Assembly: GCA_004554255.1 (NCBI GenBank)
Contig: SFNC01000053.1
Coordinates: forward strand, 1 to 16,668
Direction of reading: 5' to 3'
Source of the DNA: Bacteroidales bacterium
GTDB lineage: Bacteria > Bacteroidota > Bacteroidia > Bacteroidales > Muribaculaceae
Length of the DNA stretch: 16,668 nt
Of this stretch, positions 9,001-16,207 are shown piece by piece. The translations under genes and the position numbers were made by a program. Numbering within the stretch: position 1 is the first letter of the stretch; each line of letters begins with the position of its first letter. The notes beneath the pieces are model-generated. The model was not told the origin of the DNA and searched no databases. It saw only the letters and a program-made list of their open reading frames with translations.

Positions 9001-9357
9001 ATCACACCCGGCAAGGAGGAGTACCCCTGTTATATTCCTGCACAGGGAGCCGTGACACTTTCCGCCGATGCACTGAAAAAAGGGGAAATGGCTTTCAATA
9101 CCTCCGCCGCAAATAATATCACCGACACATGGACACCCGGTGAAGCCGGTGAATACACCGTTGTGGTACATCCTGCCGCAATGACAATAAATATATCGAA
9201 AAACGGCCAAGCCACCATACTGAATGGGATCGAGGCCGACAACATCCCGGCCCCGGCTTCTTACTATAATCTTATGGGCCGTAAAGTAGAGAACCCTCAA
9301 AAGGGCATATACATCCGCGTGCGCGGTGACAAGGTGGAGAAGGTAGTCATCGGATAA
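6058..9357 (+). CDS. GH5-CBM-SusE/F fusion: multi-modular secreted endo-glycanase
   Basis: A predicted secreted retaining endo-beta-glycanase carrying its own set of SusE/F-type binding domains. Signal peptide about 1-27, with no lipobox cysteine. The GH5 barrel is about 45-375: LDHH (127-130), CNEP with acid/base Glu169, HYY (227-229), CGEFG with nucleophile Glu311, LWQYND near 343. The CBM-like domain (about 390-572) ends IYLDDIKIT. A short linker (573-585) then leads straight into a full SusE/F-like copy: INGTKPGWN (593-601), GDATPGGWD (731-739), further domains from about 843 and 949, and the tail NLMGRKVENP...GIYIRV...KVVIG (1071-1099). Both halves have separate, unfused paralogs immediately upstream. 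The join has removed a stop codon, a spacer and a signal peptide without loss of frame. A perfect 11-bp inverted repeat lies in the signal peptide coding. Substrate unresolved. Confidence 0.9.
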   Translation: MRNIQSIFISLLALSAAICPEFFRAKAAATASSSQPAVGEALKEVPFHKGVNVNAWFDRRASQVDMHKITGEDFDFIKSLGMDVVRLPVNFHLNMGAAPTYTLNEVYLQNLDKAVELITSRGLWVILDHHSLSVEEFPSDGEDIIREGCKQLALRYKGHDKVALELCNEPFFPDMKQTWGTMQGRIIKEVRACDPDLIIIATPWGCEYDRLKELPEYNDPRVVYTFHYYRPMMFSHQGAYWCEYEQYLADIPFPHDASRMPEIPAEWAPLADRVTYYNTYPEYGTVEKIKEEIKVAADWAKQHGKLVFCGEFGALNTCASADRYRWLKAVADALAEDNIPWTLWQYNDQLLVNFSIFDGSQIYDQLDTELMEALGLPLPEKFAGAPRPLLFYSDSTDPWCQYRTSKNVSEKYLDYYCKDNPAEGANCIRYNVANTTGGVWFEIWLPANASRLQAAGGSLEFMARTTDKINSLEFYFQHYIDGEPRQWRMSATLSSNGNSNATRQLTPDGQWHKISIPLSELQYHGCDGQWKEQPDASEKGFDWSRINWLMITPAGDSSASGKTIYLDDIKITAQNDKKIHRQLALLCSDKIEINGTKPGWNPSKPYIVDRSDDGKFHFSVNFGNGTQTWQMYTDGILSGDEAACNASSLLPDFTAAFSAPLPEDLKIGNAFNSKYLAQAVGKTVPVTVAKGQGFQVAGNDRPLIYNIVMPADLSTMTIESITYPENLYLLGDATPGGWDNSAATPMENLGNGVYRYIGVLNAGSPGALQIYADKPSVCGVNAKAFGLTEKQTINWKGVSATNLNYYPTDRPGDCFYQVEDGQTNYYNLSVNVVESTISCIIDNLYFVGDPTGWKFNQMDKEGESVFTYKGHFNKNNAFCFTAYDGDKGWSTKIATSNDAGFGLAPFTDNTLLFGSQCAVRSNCEGNYIVSANLAEKTLSTRTYNPDPIEKLYVASKGAYSEMAVEQDGTFSWTGTLRDSFTITPGKEEYPCYIPAQGAVTLSADALKKGEMAFNTSAANNITDTWTPGEAGEYTVVVHPAAMTINISKNGQATILNGIEADNIPAPASYYNLMGRKVENPQKGIYIRVRGDKVEKVVIG
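6110..6134 (+). repeat. Perfect 11-bp inverted repeat inside the signal-peptide coding of the fusion gene
   Basis: TTTGCCCGGAA (6110-6120) and TTCCGGGCAAA (6124-6134) are exact reverse complements around a three-base loop. It encodes roughly FAICPEFFRAK, an unusual charged stretch for a signal-peptide c-region. It could fold in the message about 50 bases after the start codon and slow early translation, or be a small inserted palindrome. Confidence 0.7.
8119..8139 (+). repeat. Partner of the 21-nt repeat at 4742-4762
   Basis: Identical to 4742-4762 in SusE/F paralog 2; encodes VAKGQGF. Confidence 0.8.
8362..8403 (+). repeat. Partner of the 42-nt repeat at 4988-5029
   Basis: Identical to 4988-5029 in SusE/F paralog 2; lies in the second SusE/F-type domain of the fusion protein. 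Confidence 0.9.
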
Positions 9358-9408
9358 TTGACCGCCTTGACACACAAATGATGGAAGCGCCCGGCGCACC
9401 CATTCCTG

Positions 9409-12027
9409 ATGATAAATAATTCTTTTGATATGTATAGACCAATTGCTATCGCTACCATTGCGTTTCTGTTAGGCTTAAATGCCGTTAATGCCGCTGTACC
9501 CGCTCTACCTGCCACTGTGGGGCACCGCACCGAAGCTCTTCCCGATGATGCCTGGGCATGCTCGGAATGGATAGCCGTGCCCGGTGCACCGGAAAAAACT
9601 ACAATGACCGATGACAACAGTCAGCGTGCCGCTGATGGCGCAAGCTGGTTCTGCATCGACATTTCCAACGAGAAAAAAGTTAAGAAAGCTGTGTGGATGA
9701 CCGCAGGCCTTGGCGTATATCAGCTTTATGTCAACAGCAAGCCTGTGGGCGATGAAGTGCTCCGGCCGGGGTATACCCACCTCGTAAAAACCCGCCGCTC
9801 TTTCACCTACGATATCACCGACGCCATCAACTGTAAACCGGGAGCTGTCAACCGCCTGGCTGTACAGTCTACTCCGGGATGGTGGGCCGACCGCATTGCC
9901 ACCCCCGCCGGCACAATCGGTATGACCGGCGGCAAACCTGCATTCCGCTCGGTTGTGGAAATCACCTACGACGACGGCACCACGGAGCGGCTGGGCACCG
10001 ACACATCCTGGAAGGCCGGCGTGGCCGGCCCCGTGACCCACGCCGGAATCTATGATGGCGAGGCTTACGATGCCCGCATACCTATGGGCTATGACTCGGC
10101 ATCTACCTTCGGCAATGCAGAAAAATATACACGCTTCGACGGCGATATCCTCCCCTCCGATGGTGCGGAAGTATATGCCCGCCGCGACTTGATGCTTTCC
10201 CCCGTGATGGCATATACCTGGAAGGGTGTAACCGGTGCCGACGATAAGCATTATGGCAAAGTCAATATCCTGCGCGATTATCCGTCGGGTAAAAACATAA
10301 AGGTTAATCCGGGTGAAACACTCGTGGTGGATTTCGGCCAGAACGCAGCTGCAGTGCCGGTGTTTGAATTCAGCGCACCCGAAGGCACCCATCTTGAATG
10401 TCATTTCGCCGAGTTGCTCAACGACGGAAACGGCGCCCACAGCCGCGGTATGGACGGTCCGGAAGGGTCGGCCCATCTGCGCAATTTACGCCTCGGCCCT
10501 GATTTCCTGCGTCTCGACTACACTTTCGGCCACGGAGGCCGCAGCGTAAGCTACAAGCCTGATTGCACCTTCTACGGCTACCGCTACCTGACACTTACCG
10601 CAGATGGCCCCGTAAATATCAAATCGGTGAAGTCGCTCCCCATTACATCCATCAACGACAATATGGAGACCGGTACTCTTGTAACCGGCAACGATGATAT
10701 AAATCAACTCATTTCCAACACCATCTGGGGGCAGCGCTCCAACTACCTTTCCGTGCCCACAGACTGCCCGCAGCGCAATGAACGTCTGGGCTGGACTGCC
10801 GACACACAGGTGTTTGCCGAGACCGGCTCTTTCTTCGCCGACACCGACAAGTTTTTCCACAAATGGACTCGCGATCTACGCGACTCTCAGCACCCCGACG
10901 GTGGTTTCCCGCCCGTAGCTCCCGGCTCTATGTATGCTTTCACTCCCATCGAAACTACCCGTCTGGGCTGGGCCGATGCCGGAATAATAGTGCCTTACAT
11001 TGTATGGAAGCAATTTGCCGACACAGCCATCATCAATGAGAACTGGCAGGCAATGGAGAAATACATCGACCTGATTGACAGTTATAACGCCGAGCATAAT
11101 GCCCTCACTGTTTACAACAACGGCTGCCAGTTTGCCGACTGGCTAAGCTACGAGCCGCTCGAATCGAAAAGCGGACGCCTCGACAAAATCGTCGACGGGA
11201 AAAAGGTGCAGCGCCCCGAAGCACGCGAATACTGGTCGTATCTCCAGGGTTGCTACTGGATTACCAATGCCGATATGATGGCCGCAATGGCCCGTGCCAC
11301 AGGCCGCGACGATTCTAAATTCACCGCGATGGCTCAGCGGGCACGCGACTATGTGCGCGGCCGTCATCTCAATCCCGACGGCACTTTCCGCAACGAAATT
11401 CTCAACACTATGCAGACTCCGGCGCTATTCGCCCTGCACAGCCGTCTGCTCGACGGCCAGGCTAAGGAGAACCTGAAAGAGCGTCTGCGTCAGAACTTCA
11501 AGGAGCACGGCAACTGCCTCCAGACCGGATTCCTCGGCACTTCCATCCTGATGTCGACACTCACCGACAACGGTATGACCGACATTGCCTACGAGCTTTT
11601 GCTGCAGCACAAGAATCCCAGCTGGCTTTATTCAGTCGACAACGGTGCCACCACCATCTGGGAGCGCTGGGACAGCTATACCCGGGAGAAAGGTATGGGT
11701 GAGGCAGATATGAACAGCTTCAACCACTATGCCTACGGATGTGTGTGCCAGTGGATGTGGAACACTATGGCCGGAATCAAGGCCGACCCCGCCGACCCCG
11801 GCTTCCGCCACATCATTATGAACCCGGTGCCCGACAAGCGCATCGGCTCGCTGAAAGCCAGCTATGCCTCGGCCGCAGGCCTGATAAAGAGCGAGTGGAA
11901 ATATGATGGCGACCGCTGCATCTGGAATTTCACAATTCCCGAAGGCTCTACCGCCACCGTCACTCTCCCTGTCAGCGGCGCCAAGCCCCAGACATTTACC
12001 GCCGGCCGCCACACTCTCACTTTCTAA
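9409..12027 (+). CDS. GH78 family alpha-L-rhamnosidase
   Basis: Predicted inverting exo-glycosidase that removes terminal alpha-L-rhamnose from plant or other complex glycans. The first ATG is at 9409, but Met8 (9430) is the more natural start because the signal peptide begins there: MYRPIAIATIAFLLGLNAVNA, cleaved before AVPALP, which places the protein in the periplasm or outside. Beta-sandwich domains fill about 45-405, including the N-terminal region with LYVNSKPVGDEVLRPGYT (106-123) and the FGQN stretch (309-312). The (alpha/alpha)6 barrel occupies about 420-790 with TDCPQRNERLGWTAD (451-465), where Glu458 is the likely general acid, and TIWERWDS (749-756), where Glu752 is the likely general base. 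A C-terminal beta domain follows and ends at 872, a full length for the family. It lies 51 bases after the fusion gene and 41 before the GH2 remnant. Confidence 0.92.
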   Translation: MINNSFDMYRPIAIATIAFLLGLNAVNAAVPALPATVGHRTEALPDDAWACSEWIAVPGAPEKTTMTDDNSQRAADGASWFCIDISNEKKVKKAVWMTAGLGVYQLYVNSKPVGDEVLRPGYTHLVKTRRSFTYDITDAINCKPGAVNRLAVQSTPGWWADRIATPAGTIGMTGGKPAFRSVVEITYDDGTTERLGTDTSWKAGVAGPVTHAGIYDGEAYDARIPMGYDSASTFGNAEKYTRFDGDILPSDGAEVYARRDLMLSPVMAYTWKGVTGADDKHYGKVNILRDYPSGKNIKVNPGETLVVDFGQNAAAVPVFEFSAPEGTHLECHFAELLNDGNGAHSRGMDGPEGSAHLRNLRLGPDFLRLDYTFGHGGRSVSYKPDCTFYGYRYLTLTADGPVNIKSVKSLPITSINDNMETGTLVTGNDDINQLISNTIWGQRSNYLSVPTDCPQRNERLGWTADTQVFAETGSFFADTDKFFHKWTRDLRDSQHPDGGFPPVAPGSMYAFTPIETTRLGWADAGIIVPYIVWKQFADTAIINENWQAMEKYIDLIDSYNAEHNALTVYNNGCQFADWLSYEPLESKSGRLDKIVDGKKVQRPEAREYWSYLQGCYWITNADMMAAMARATGRDDSKFTAMAQRARDYVRGRHLNPDGTFRNEILNTMQTPALFALHSRLLDGQAKENLKERLRQNFKEHGNCLQTGFLGTSILMSTLTDNGMTDIAYELLLQHKNPSWLYSVDNGATTIWERWDSYTREKGMGEADMNSFNHYAYGCVCQWMWNTMAGIKADPADPGFRHIIMNPVPDKRIGSLKASYASAAGLIKSEWKYDGDRCIWNFTIPEGSTATVTLPVSGAKPQTFTAGRHTLTF

Positions 12028-12068
12028 ATTCTTGCATACAATCCCATTCTTACTTTCAACCAAATATA

Positions 12069-13023
12069 ATGTCCCGAACAACAGTCACAATACTACTTGC
12101 CCTGCTTTCACTGGCAGGATTCGAGGCAAAAGCATATAAGCCTGCAGGCAACCGAATTATGACAACGTGGGGCGAGAACATCGACCCGTCAAAAGTTTGG
12201 CAGGAATATCCCCGTCCCATTATGGAGCGCCCCGACTGGGAGAACCTCAACGGTCTGTGGCAATATGCCATTTTAGAAAAAGATGTACCTTCTCCGGCAG
12301 AATACCAGGGTGATATTCTCGTGCCCTTCTGCGCCGAATCCGCCCTATCGGGTGTCGGAAAAGAAGTAGGCGAAAAAAAGGTCATATGGTATAAACGTAT
12401 GTTCACGGTGCCGAAATCGTGGCGCGGCCGAGCGCTCGCCGGGGAAACAATAACAATCAATATGCCCGCCGATGTGAAACTGTGGTCGCCCGACAGCCCC
12501 TATCTCTATGACCTTGAAGTAAGCATCAGTTCCGGCGGCAAAACTGTCGATAAGGTAAAAAGCTATGCCGCTATGCGGAAGATTTCCACAAAGAAAGATG
12601 GCAACGGTGTGGTGCGTCTGCAGCTTAACAACAAAGATTTATTCCAGTATGGTCCTCTTGATCAGGGCTGGTGGCCCGACGGACTTTATACAGCCCCATC
12701 ATACGAAGCTATGGTATACGACGTTGACAAAACTAAAGAGTGGGGCTTCAATATGATTCGCAAGCATGTGAAAATTGAGCCTGCGCTTTGGTATACCTAT
12801 TGCGACCGCAATGGCATTATCGTGTGGCAGGATATGCCCAGCAGTGGCAGCAACCCCACATGGCAACCCCGCAATTATTTCCACGGCGAAGAATTGCAGC
12901 GGTCGCCTGAAAAGCGAAATAAATGGCCTTATGACATACGACCGTAAGGTGGTGAAAATTGATAAGGATTGTGTCAGAGAGGCCAATCGCCGCGTAATTG
13001 CCAATCATAGCGTGCCGCACTGA
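12069..13023 (+). pseudogene. GH2 family glycosidase (beta-galactosidase-like), internally deleted and frameshifted
   Basis: Intact members of this GH2 group are secreted exo-glycosidases of roughly 850-950 residues. Here the first frame gives only 292. The signal peptide (about 1-22) and the start of the sugar-binding domain are intact (MERPDWENLNGLWQYA, 52-67; ILVPF; IWYKRMFTVPKSWRGR, 106-121). Near 12430-12440 the sequence jumps in frame to the end of the Ig-like domain (VKLWSPDSPYLYDL, 136-149) and runs into the barrel (FQYGPLDQGWWPDGLYTAP, NMIRKHVKIEP, IVWQDMPSSG). Near 12909-12915 it jumps again, out of frame, to the protein's C-terminal end: EINGLMTYDRKVVKID...ANRRVI, read in the next frame to a TGA at 13021-13023. 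The second gap removes the acid/base NE and nucleophile Glu segments, so no activity is expected. Family call is firm; gap sizes are inferred. Confidence 0.85.
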
Positions 13024-15914
13024 CGGCTTCTGCCGCCGGGCACCGATTCTACGCCGTCGAGGCAGAGGGCGATACCATTGCCGAAGATATTGAAGCCTCC
13101 ATCCGGAGCGAAATAGCCGACAATGTTGAGACTGTAACTCTGCGTCTGCGCAACAATCGCCATACTCCTTTCCAGCCCATCAAGGCCGGGCTGAAACTGG
13201 GCATAGACACTTATATGGACACATATCCCGAGTGGTATGGCAAGTATTTTCCAACCCTCGCAGTCTGCGAGTCTGACCATTTTTATGGCTATATGCAGTC
13301 GCCCGGAGGGAAAATCAAGGCCGTTGTTTCGGCTGACCCTATAGCCTCGTGGAGCCTCGACTACAATATGGGGTATCAGGACAAAGATCAGGATAACCGC
13401 TGGTTCTACGGCCACCGCATAGAGTGCCTGAACCTCGATATGCTGTGCCAAGGCCCGCTTCCCGAGCACCATCCCCATCTGTGGCAGCTGGCACCCGGTG
13501 AAGAGCGAGAATGGAAGGTGAAAATCATTGATATTGACAATTTAGACGCCTTTGAGCCGACGGTTTACCGCCATACCGGTGCACCGGCAATCTCGATGCC
13601 TGCAACTTCCTGCAATCCAGGCGACTCTCTTGACATAATGGTGTGGGGCTCAGCCCCCGTAATGACAATAAACGGTAAAAAGTTAGGTTTGAAAAAAGCA
13701 GATACCTCTCTGTGGCGCGGAACTTTCCGCGCTGCAGAGCCGGGTATCAAAAACATTGTAGTGACCGACGGCGCCCGGCAGGCTCACGGCACAGTGGCCG
13801 TGCGGCATCCCTGGCGGCAGACTATGCAGCTGGCCCGCGATGCTGTGAGCCGCTATAAGCAGAAGCCCACATCGCATGTGGAAAGCTGGTATGGATTTCA
13901 TACTGCCTTCGATGCTGCCCGCATCCTTCCGGATCCGGCGCAGGACAGTCTGCTCAACCGCCGCTTTAATTTAATACTTGACAAAGTTTTCGACAGGCAG
14001 ACCGGTCAACCCTATCAATGGCAATGGCGCATACAGAATGTATCGTCGACAATAGGAATGCTGGCCGACCGCTACCTTGCCTTTGGTGATTCTGCCGACC
14101 TTGATCTGGGAGAGCGAATGGCCCGCTGCTTTATGAGTTTTCAGAAGCCCGACGGCGCATATCTTACCGGCAAAACCGACTATACCTCAGTAATCTATCC
14201 CGCTAAAAGTTTGCTTGAATTTGCCGATGCCGAGCGCATCGCCGACCGTAACGAGCAGGCAGATAGCCTGGAACAATCCGTAAAGCGAGCCATCGAGCAT
14301 CTGGTGAATGCCAACGGCGATTTACAGACCGAAGGGCAGATAACCTATGAAGATGGTATGGTAAGCTGCTCGGCACTGCAAATCGGAGCGTATGCTTTGC
14401 ACTGCAAAAACGACGCCGACCGCCGCCGATATACCGAAGCAATGCTCAAACTACTTGACGGTCACGACAGTCTTACCCAATTGCGGGTGCCTGACGGGCG
14501 CCGACGCGGAGGCACTCTCCGCTTCTGGGAGTCGCAATACGATGTGTTTATGTTGCCCAATATAATTTCATCGCCTCACGGCTGGAGCGCATGGAGGGCT
14601 TATGCCACTTACTACGCTTATCTTCTGACTGGCGATGAGCGGTGGCTGCGCGAGACTTTCGACGCCGCATCGGCTTTCGCCGCTCTTATCGACCACCAGA
14701 CCGGCAACCTCAACTGGGCCTATGTTGTCGACCCCTATGTGAGGGCTACACAGGTGTGCGAGCCCGACTCAAACCACACCCCCGACGATGCCACATACGG
14801 GAATCCGCACCCCGAGCTATATCCTAACCGGAAGTTTGTTGTCGGCGAGCAATATGTGCCGATGATTGCCGACTGGCAGACGATAGTGTCGAGCGACAAC
14901 GATGTGCACGAGTGCTTCAAATTCATAGCCGAAGCTGTGCTGTGCAATGCTTTTATCGTAGAGCGCGTCGACGGCTCCATCGCCACATATAACTGCACCC
15001 TCCAAAAAGATGGTGACACTCTGAATATCAAAGCCAATGAGCCGCAGATAACCACGCTGTACTCCAACCTGCGCACCCCGTATAAGCTTCATTTCGATGG
15101 AGTAATCAAGCCCGTACGCGACCCCGATTTCTACATCTACCTTTGCCTCGGGCAATCGAATATGGAAGGAAATGCTCCCATCGAACCGATTGACCGCGAA
15201 AATGTTTCCAATAGATTCCAGCTAATGCCGGCAGTGGATTTCCCGAGTCTGTCACGCACAAAAGGACAATGGTGCAAAGCCGTGCCCCCACTTGTACACG
15301 AAGCGGCCGGATTATCCCCGATAGATTATTTCGGACGAACGATGGTGGCAAATCTTCCGGAGAACGTACGCATTGGAGTTGTGCCGGTAGCCGTGGGAGG
15401 CGCTAATATACTGCACCTCGACAAAGATTTCGACCCCACATCAATCGCGGATTACCCCGATTGGTATAAAAATCTTATGGCACGCTACGATAACACCCCC
15501 TACAAACGACTGGTAGAGTGCGCTCGCGAAGCACAACAATATGGCGTAATAAAAGGTATCATCTTCCATCAGGGAGAATCCAACGACGGAGATCCGCACT
15601 GGCCCGAAATGGTGAAAAAACTATATGAAGACCTCCTGCACGACCTCTCACTCGACGCCGCCCAAGTACCCCTTCTTGCCGGAGAAGTTGTCTCAACGGC
15701 AGAGGACGGAGCCTGCGGCAGTATGAACAACATCATTGACCGCCTACCTGAAACGATTCCCACCGCCCACGTAATATCCTCCGCCAACCTTCCTCATAAA
15801 GGCGACCGCCTTCATTTCACCACCCGCAGCTACCGCATCCTCGGCTGCCGCTACGCCACCACTCTCCTCCCCATCCTCGGCATCCACAATCCCCTCCCCG
15901 CCTACACCGATTAA
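13011..15914 (+). CDS. Start-less multi-domain protein: probable glycan-active barrel region fused to CE6-type acetylesterase
   Basis: The first in-frame ATG is 13215, but good coding continues upstream (HRFYAVEAEGDTIAEDIEA...) to 13011, just after a TAG at 13008-13010. The first residues, AALTASAAG, look like the end of a signal peptide whose beginning is missing. Numbering from 13215: 1-190 beta-rich; about 195-590 helical with paired repeats (VESWYGFHTAFDAAR, YQWQWRIQNVSSTIGML, CSALQIGAYALHC), consistent with an (alpha/alpha)6 barrel as in GH105/GH154/PL26-type enzymes, although no family is established; about 636-890 an SGNH esterase close to CE6 acetylxylan esterases: GQSNMEG with catalytic Ser648, VAVGGAN, HQGESN (785-790) and DRLHF with Asp864 and His867. 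The esterase probably removes O-acetyl groups from the polysaccharide. All esterase motifs are intact, but without a start or secretion signal expression is doubtful. Confidence 0.75.
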   Translation, partial: RAALTASAAGHRFYAVEAEGDTIAEDIEASIRSEIADNVETVTLRLRNNRHTPFQPIKAGLKLGIDTYMDTYPEWYGKYFPTLAVCESDHFYGYMQSPGGKIKAVVSADPIASWSLDYNMGYQDKDQDNRWFYGHRIECLNLDMLCQGPLPEHHPHLWQLAPGEEREWKVKIIDIDNLDAFEPTVYRHTGAPAISMPATSCNPGDSLDIMVWGSAPVMTINGKKLGLKKADTSLWRGTFRAAEPGIKNIVVTDGARQAHGTVAVRHPWRQTMQLARDAVSRYKQKPTSHVESWYGFHTAFDAARILPDPAQDSLLNRRFNLILDKVFDRQTGQPYQWQWRIQNVSSTIGMLADRYLAFGDSADLDLGERMARCFMSFQKPDGAYLTGKTDYTSVIYPAKSLLEFADAERIADRNEQADSLEQSVKRAIEHLVNANGDLQTEGQITYEDGMVSCSALQIGAYALHCKNDADRRRYTEAMLKLLDGHDSLTQLRVPDGRRRGGTLRFWESQYDVFMLPNIISSPHGWSAWRAYATYYAYLLTGDERWLRETFDAASAFAALIDHQTGNLNWAYVVDPYVRATQVCEPDSNHTPDDATYGNPHPELYPNRKFVVGEQYVPMIADWQTIVSSDNDVHECFKFIAEAVLCNAFIVERVDGSIATYNCTLQKDGDTLNIKANEPQITTLYSNLRTPYKLHFDGVIKPVRDPDFYIYLCLGQSNMEGNAPIEPIDRENVSNRFQLMPAVDFPSLSRTKGQWCKAVPPLVHEAAGLSPIDYFGRTMVANLPENVRIGVVPVAVGGANILHLDKDFDPTSIADYPDWYKNLMARYDNTPYKRLVECAREAQQYGVIKGIIFHQGESNDGDPHWPEMVKKLYEDLLHDLSLDAAQVPLLAGEVVSTAEDGACGSMNNIIDRLPETIPTAHVISSANLPHKGDRLHFTTRSYRILGCRYATTLLPILGIHNPLPAYTD

Positions 15915-16004
15915 CCGCTTCCCCGATTTCACATCTTCCCCCGACTCAAAAAGCACCTTGTATAGATTCGACATTTCCCGTATTTTAGATTTGATATCAC
16001 TCAT
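15915..16004 (-). pseudogene. Possible 5' remnant of a minus-strand gene
   Basis: On the minus strand an ATG at 16002-16004, preceded by an AT-rich leader, opens a protein-like stretch (MSDIKSKIREMSNLYKVLFE, then SGEDVKSGKRL). Beyond about 15915 the same frame continues to a stop at 15744 but becomes Gly/Ala/Val-rich, which is simply the antisense of the esterase C-terminus. This suggests a gene whose 3' part was lost where the PUL sequence begins. I do not recognise the family. It could also be chance. Confidence 0.3.
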
Positions 16005-16007
16005 AAT

Positions 16008-16043
16008 TCAAAATTTAAAGGGTGTAGCGATTTGACGTTTCAT
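16008..16043 (-). CDS. Very small open frame overlapping the stop of its upstream neighbour
   Basis: An 11-codon frame (MKRQIATPFKF) begins at an ATG that overlaps the preceding TGA (ATGA, 16040-16043) and ends four bases before the next ATG. The spacing looks like translational coupling in a tight minus-strand set, but a frame this short may be chance. Confidence 0.15.
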   Translation of the reverse strand: MKRQIATPFKF

Positions 16044-16207
16044 AATTCTTCTCCAAAACACCCGGAACTGAGGAAGGCAGATGAAAGCCATTCATCTTGT
16101 ATCCGTCCGCCATTGCGTTTGACCGTAGCTTGTAGCCATTTCAGGCTATGGGCATCCAAGTTGGTATCGTCGTTTGCCAGATTGATATATGTAACAGTCG
16201 TTTCATA
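16040..16207 (-). pseudogene. Small hypothetical protein lacking a start codon (probable single-base deletion)
   Basis: Directly after the TGA at 16208-16210, in the same minus-strand frame, lie 55 convincing codons (YETTVTYINLANDDTNLDAH, then SLKWLQATVKRNGG, ending CFGEEL) closed by TGA at 16040-16042. No start codon is available: the bases read TGATATGAAACG. Adding one G to give ATGGAAACG would create a start and the frame METTVTYIN, so a one-base deletion (mutation or sequencing error) is the simplest reading. The alternative is TGA readthrough joining it to the upstream gene into one product of about 137 codons. Not recognised; function unknown. Confidence 0.4.

Noticed and set aside
8452..9399. 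Minus-strand open frame of 315 codons opposite the SusE/F half
   Set aside because: Shadow of the coding strand: rich in Gly/Ile/Cys with no domain pattern, and it overlaps a verified gene throughout.
9505..10476. Minus-strand open frame of 323 codons opposite the rhamnosidase
   Set aside because: Antisense to well-conserved GH78 sequence and rich in His/Ala/Gly/Val without motifs.
15744..16004. Complete 86-codon minus-strand gene
   Set aside because: Only its first 30 or so codons look coding; the remainder is antisense to the esterase C-terminus, so it is listed only as a possible 5' remnant.
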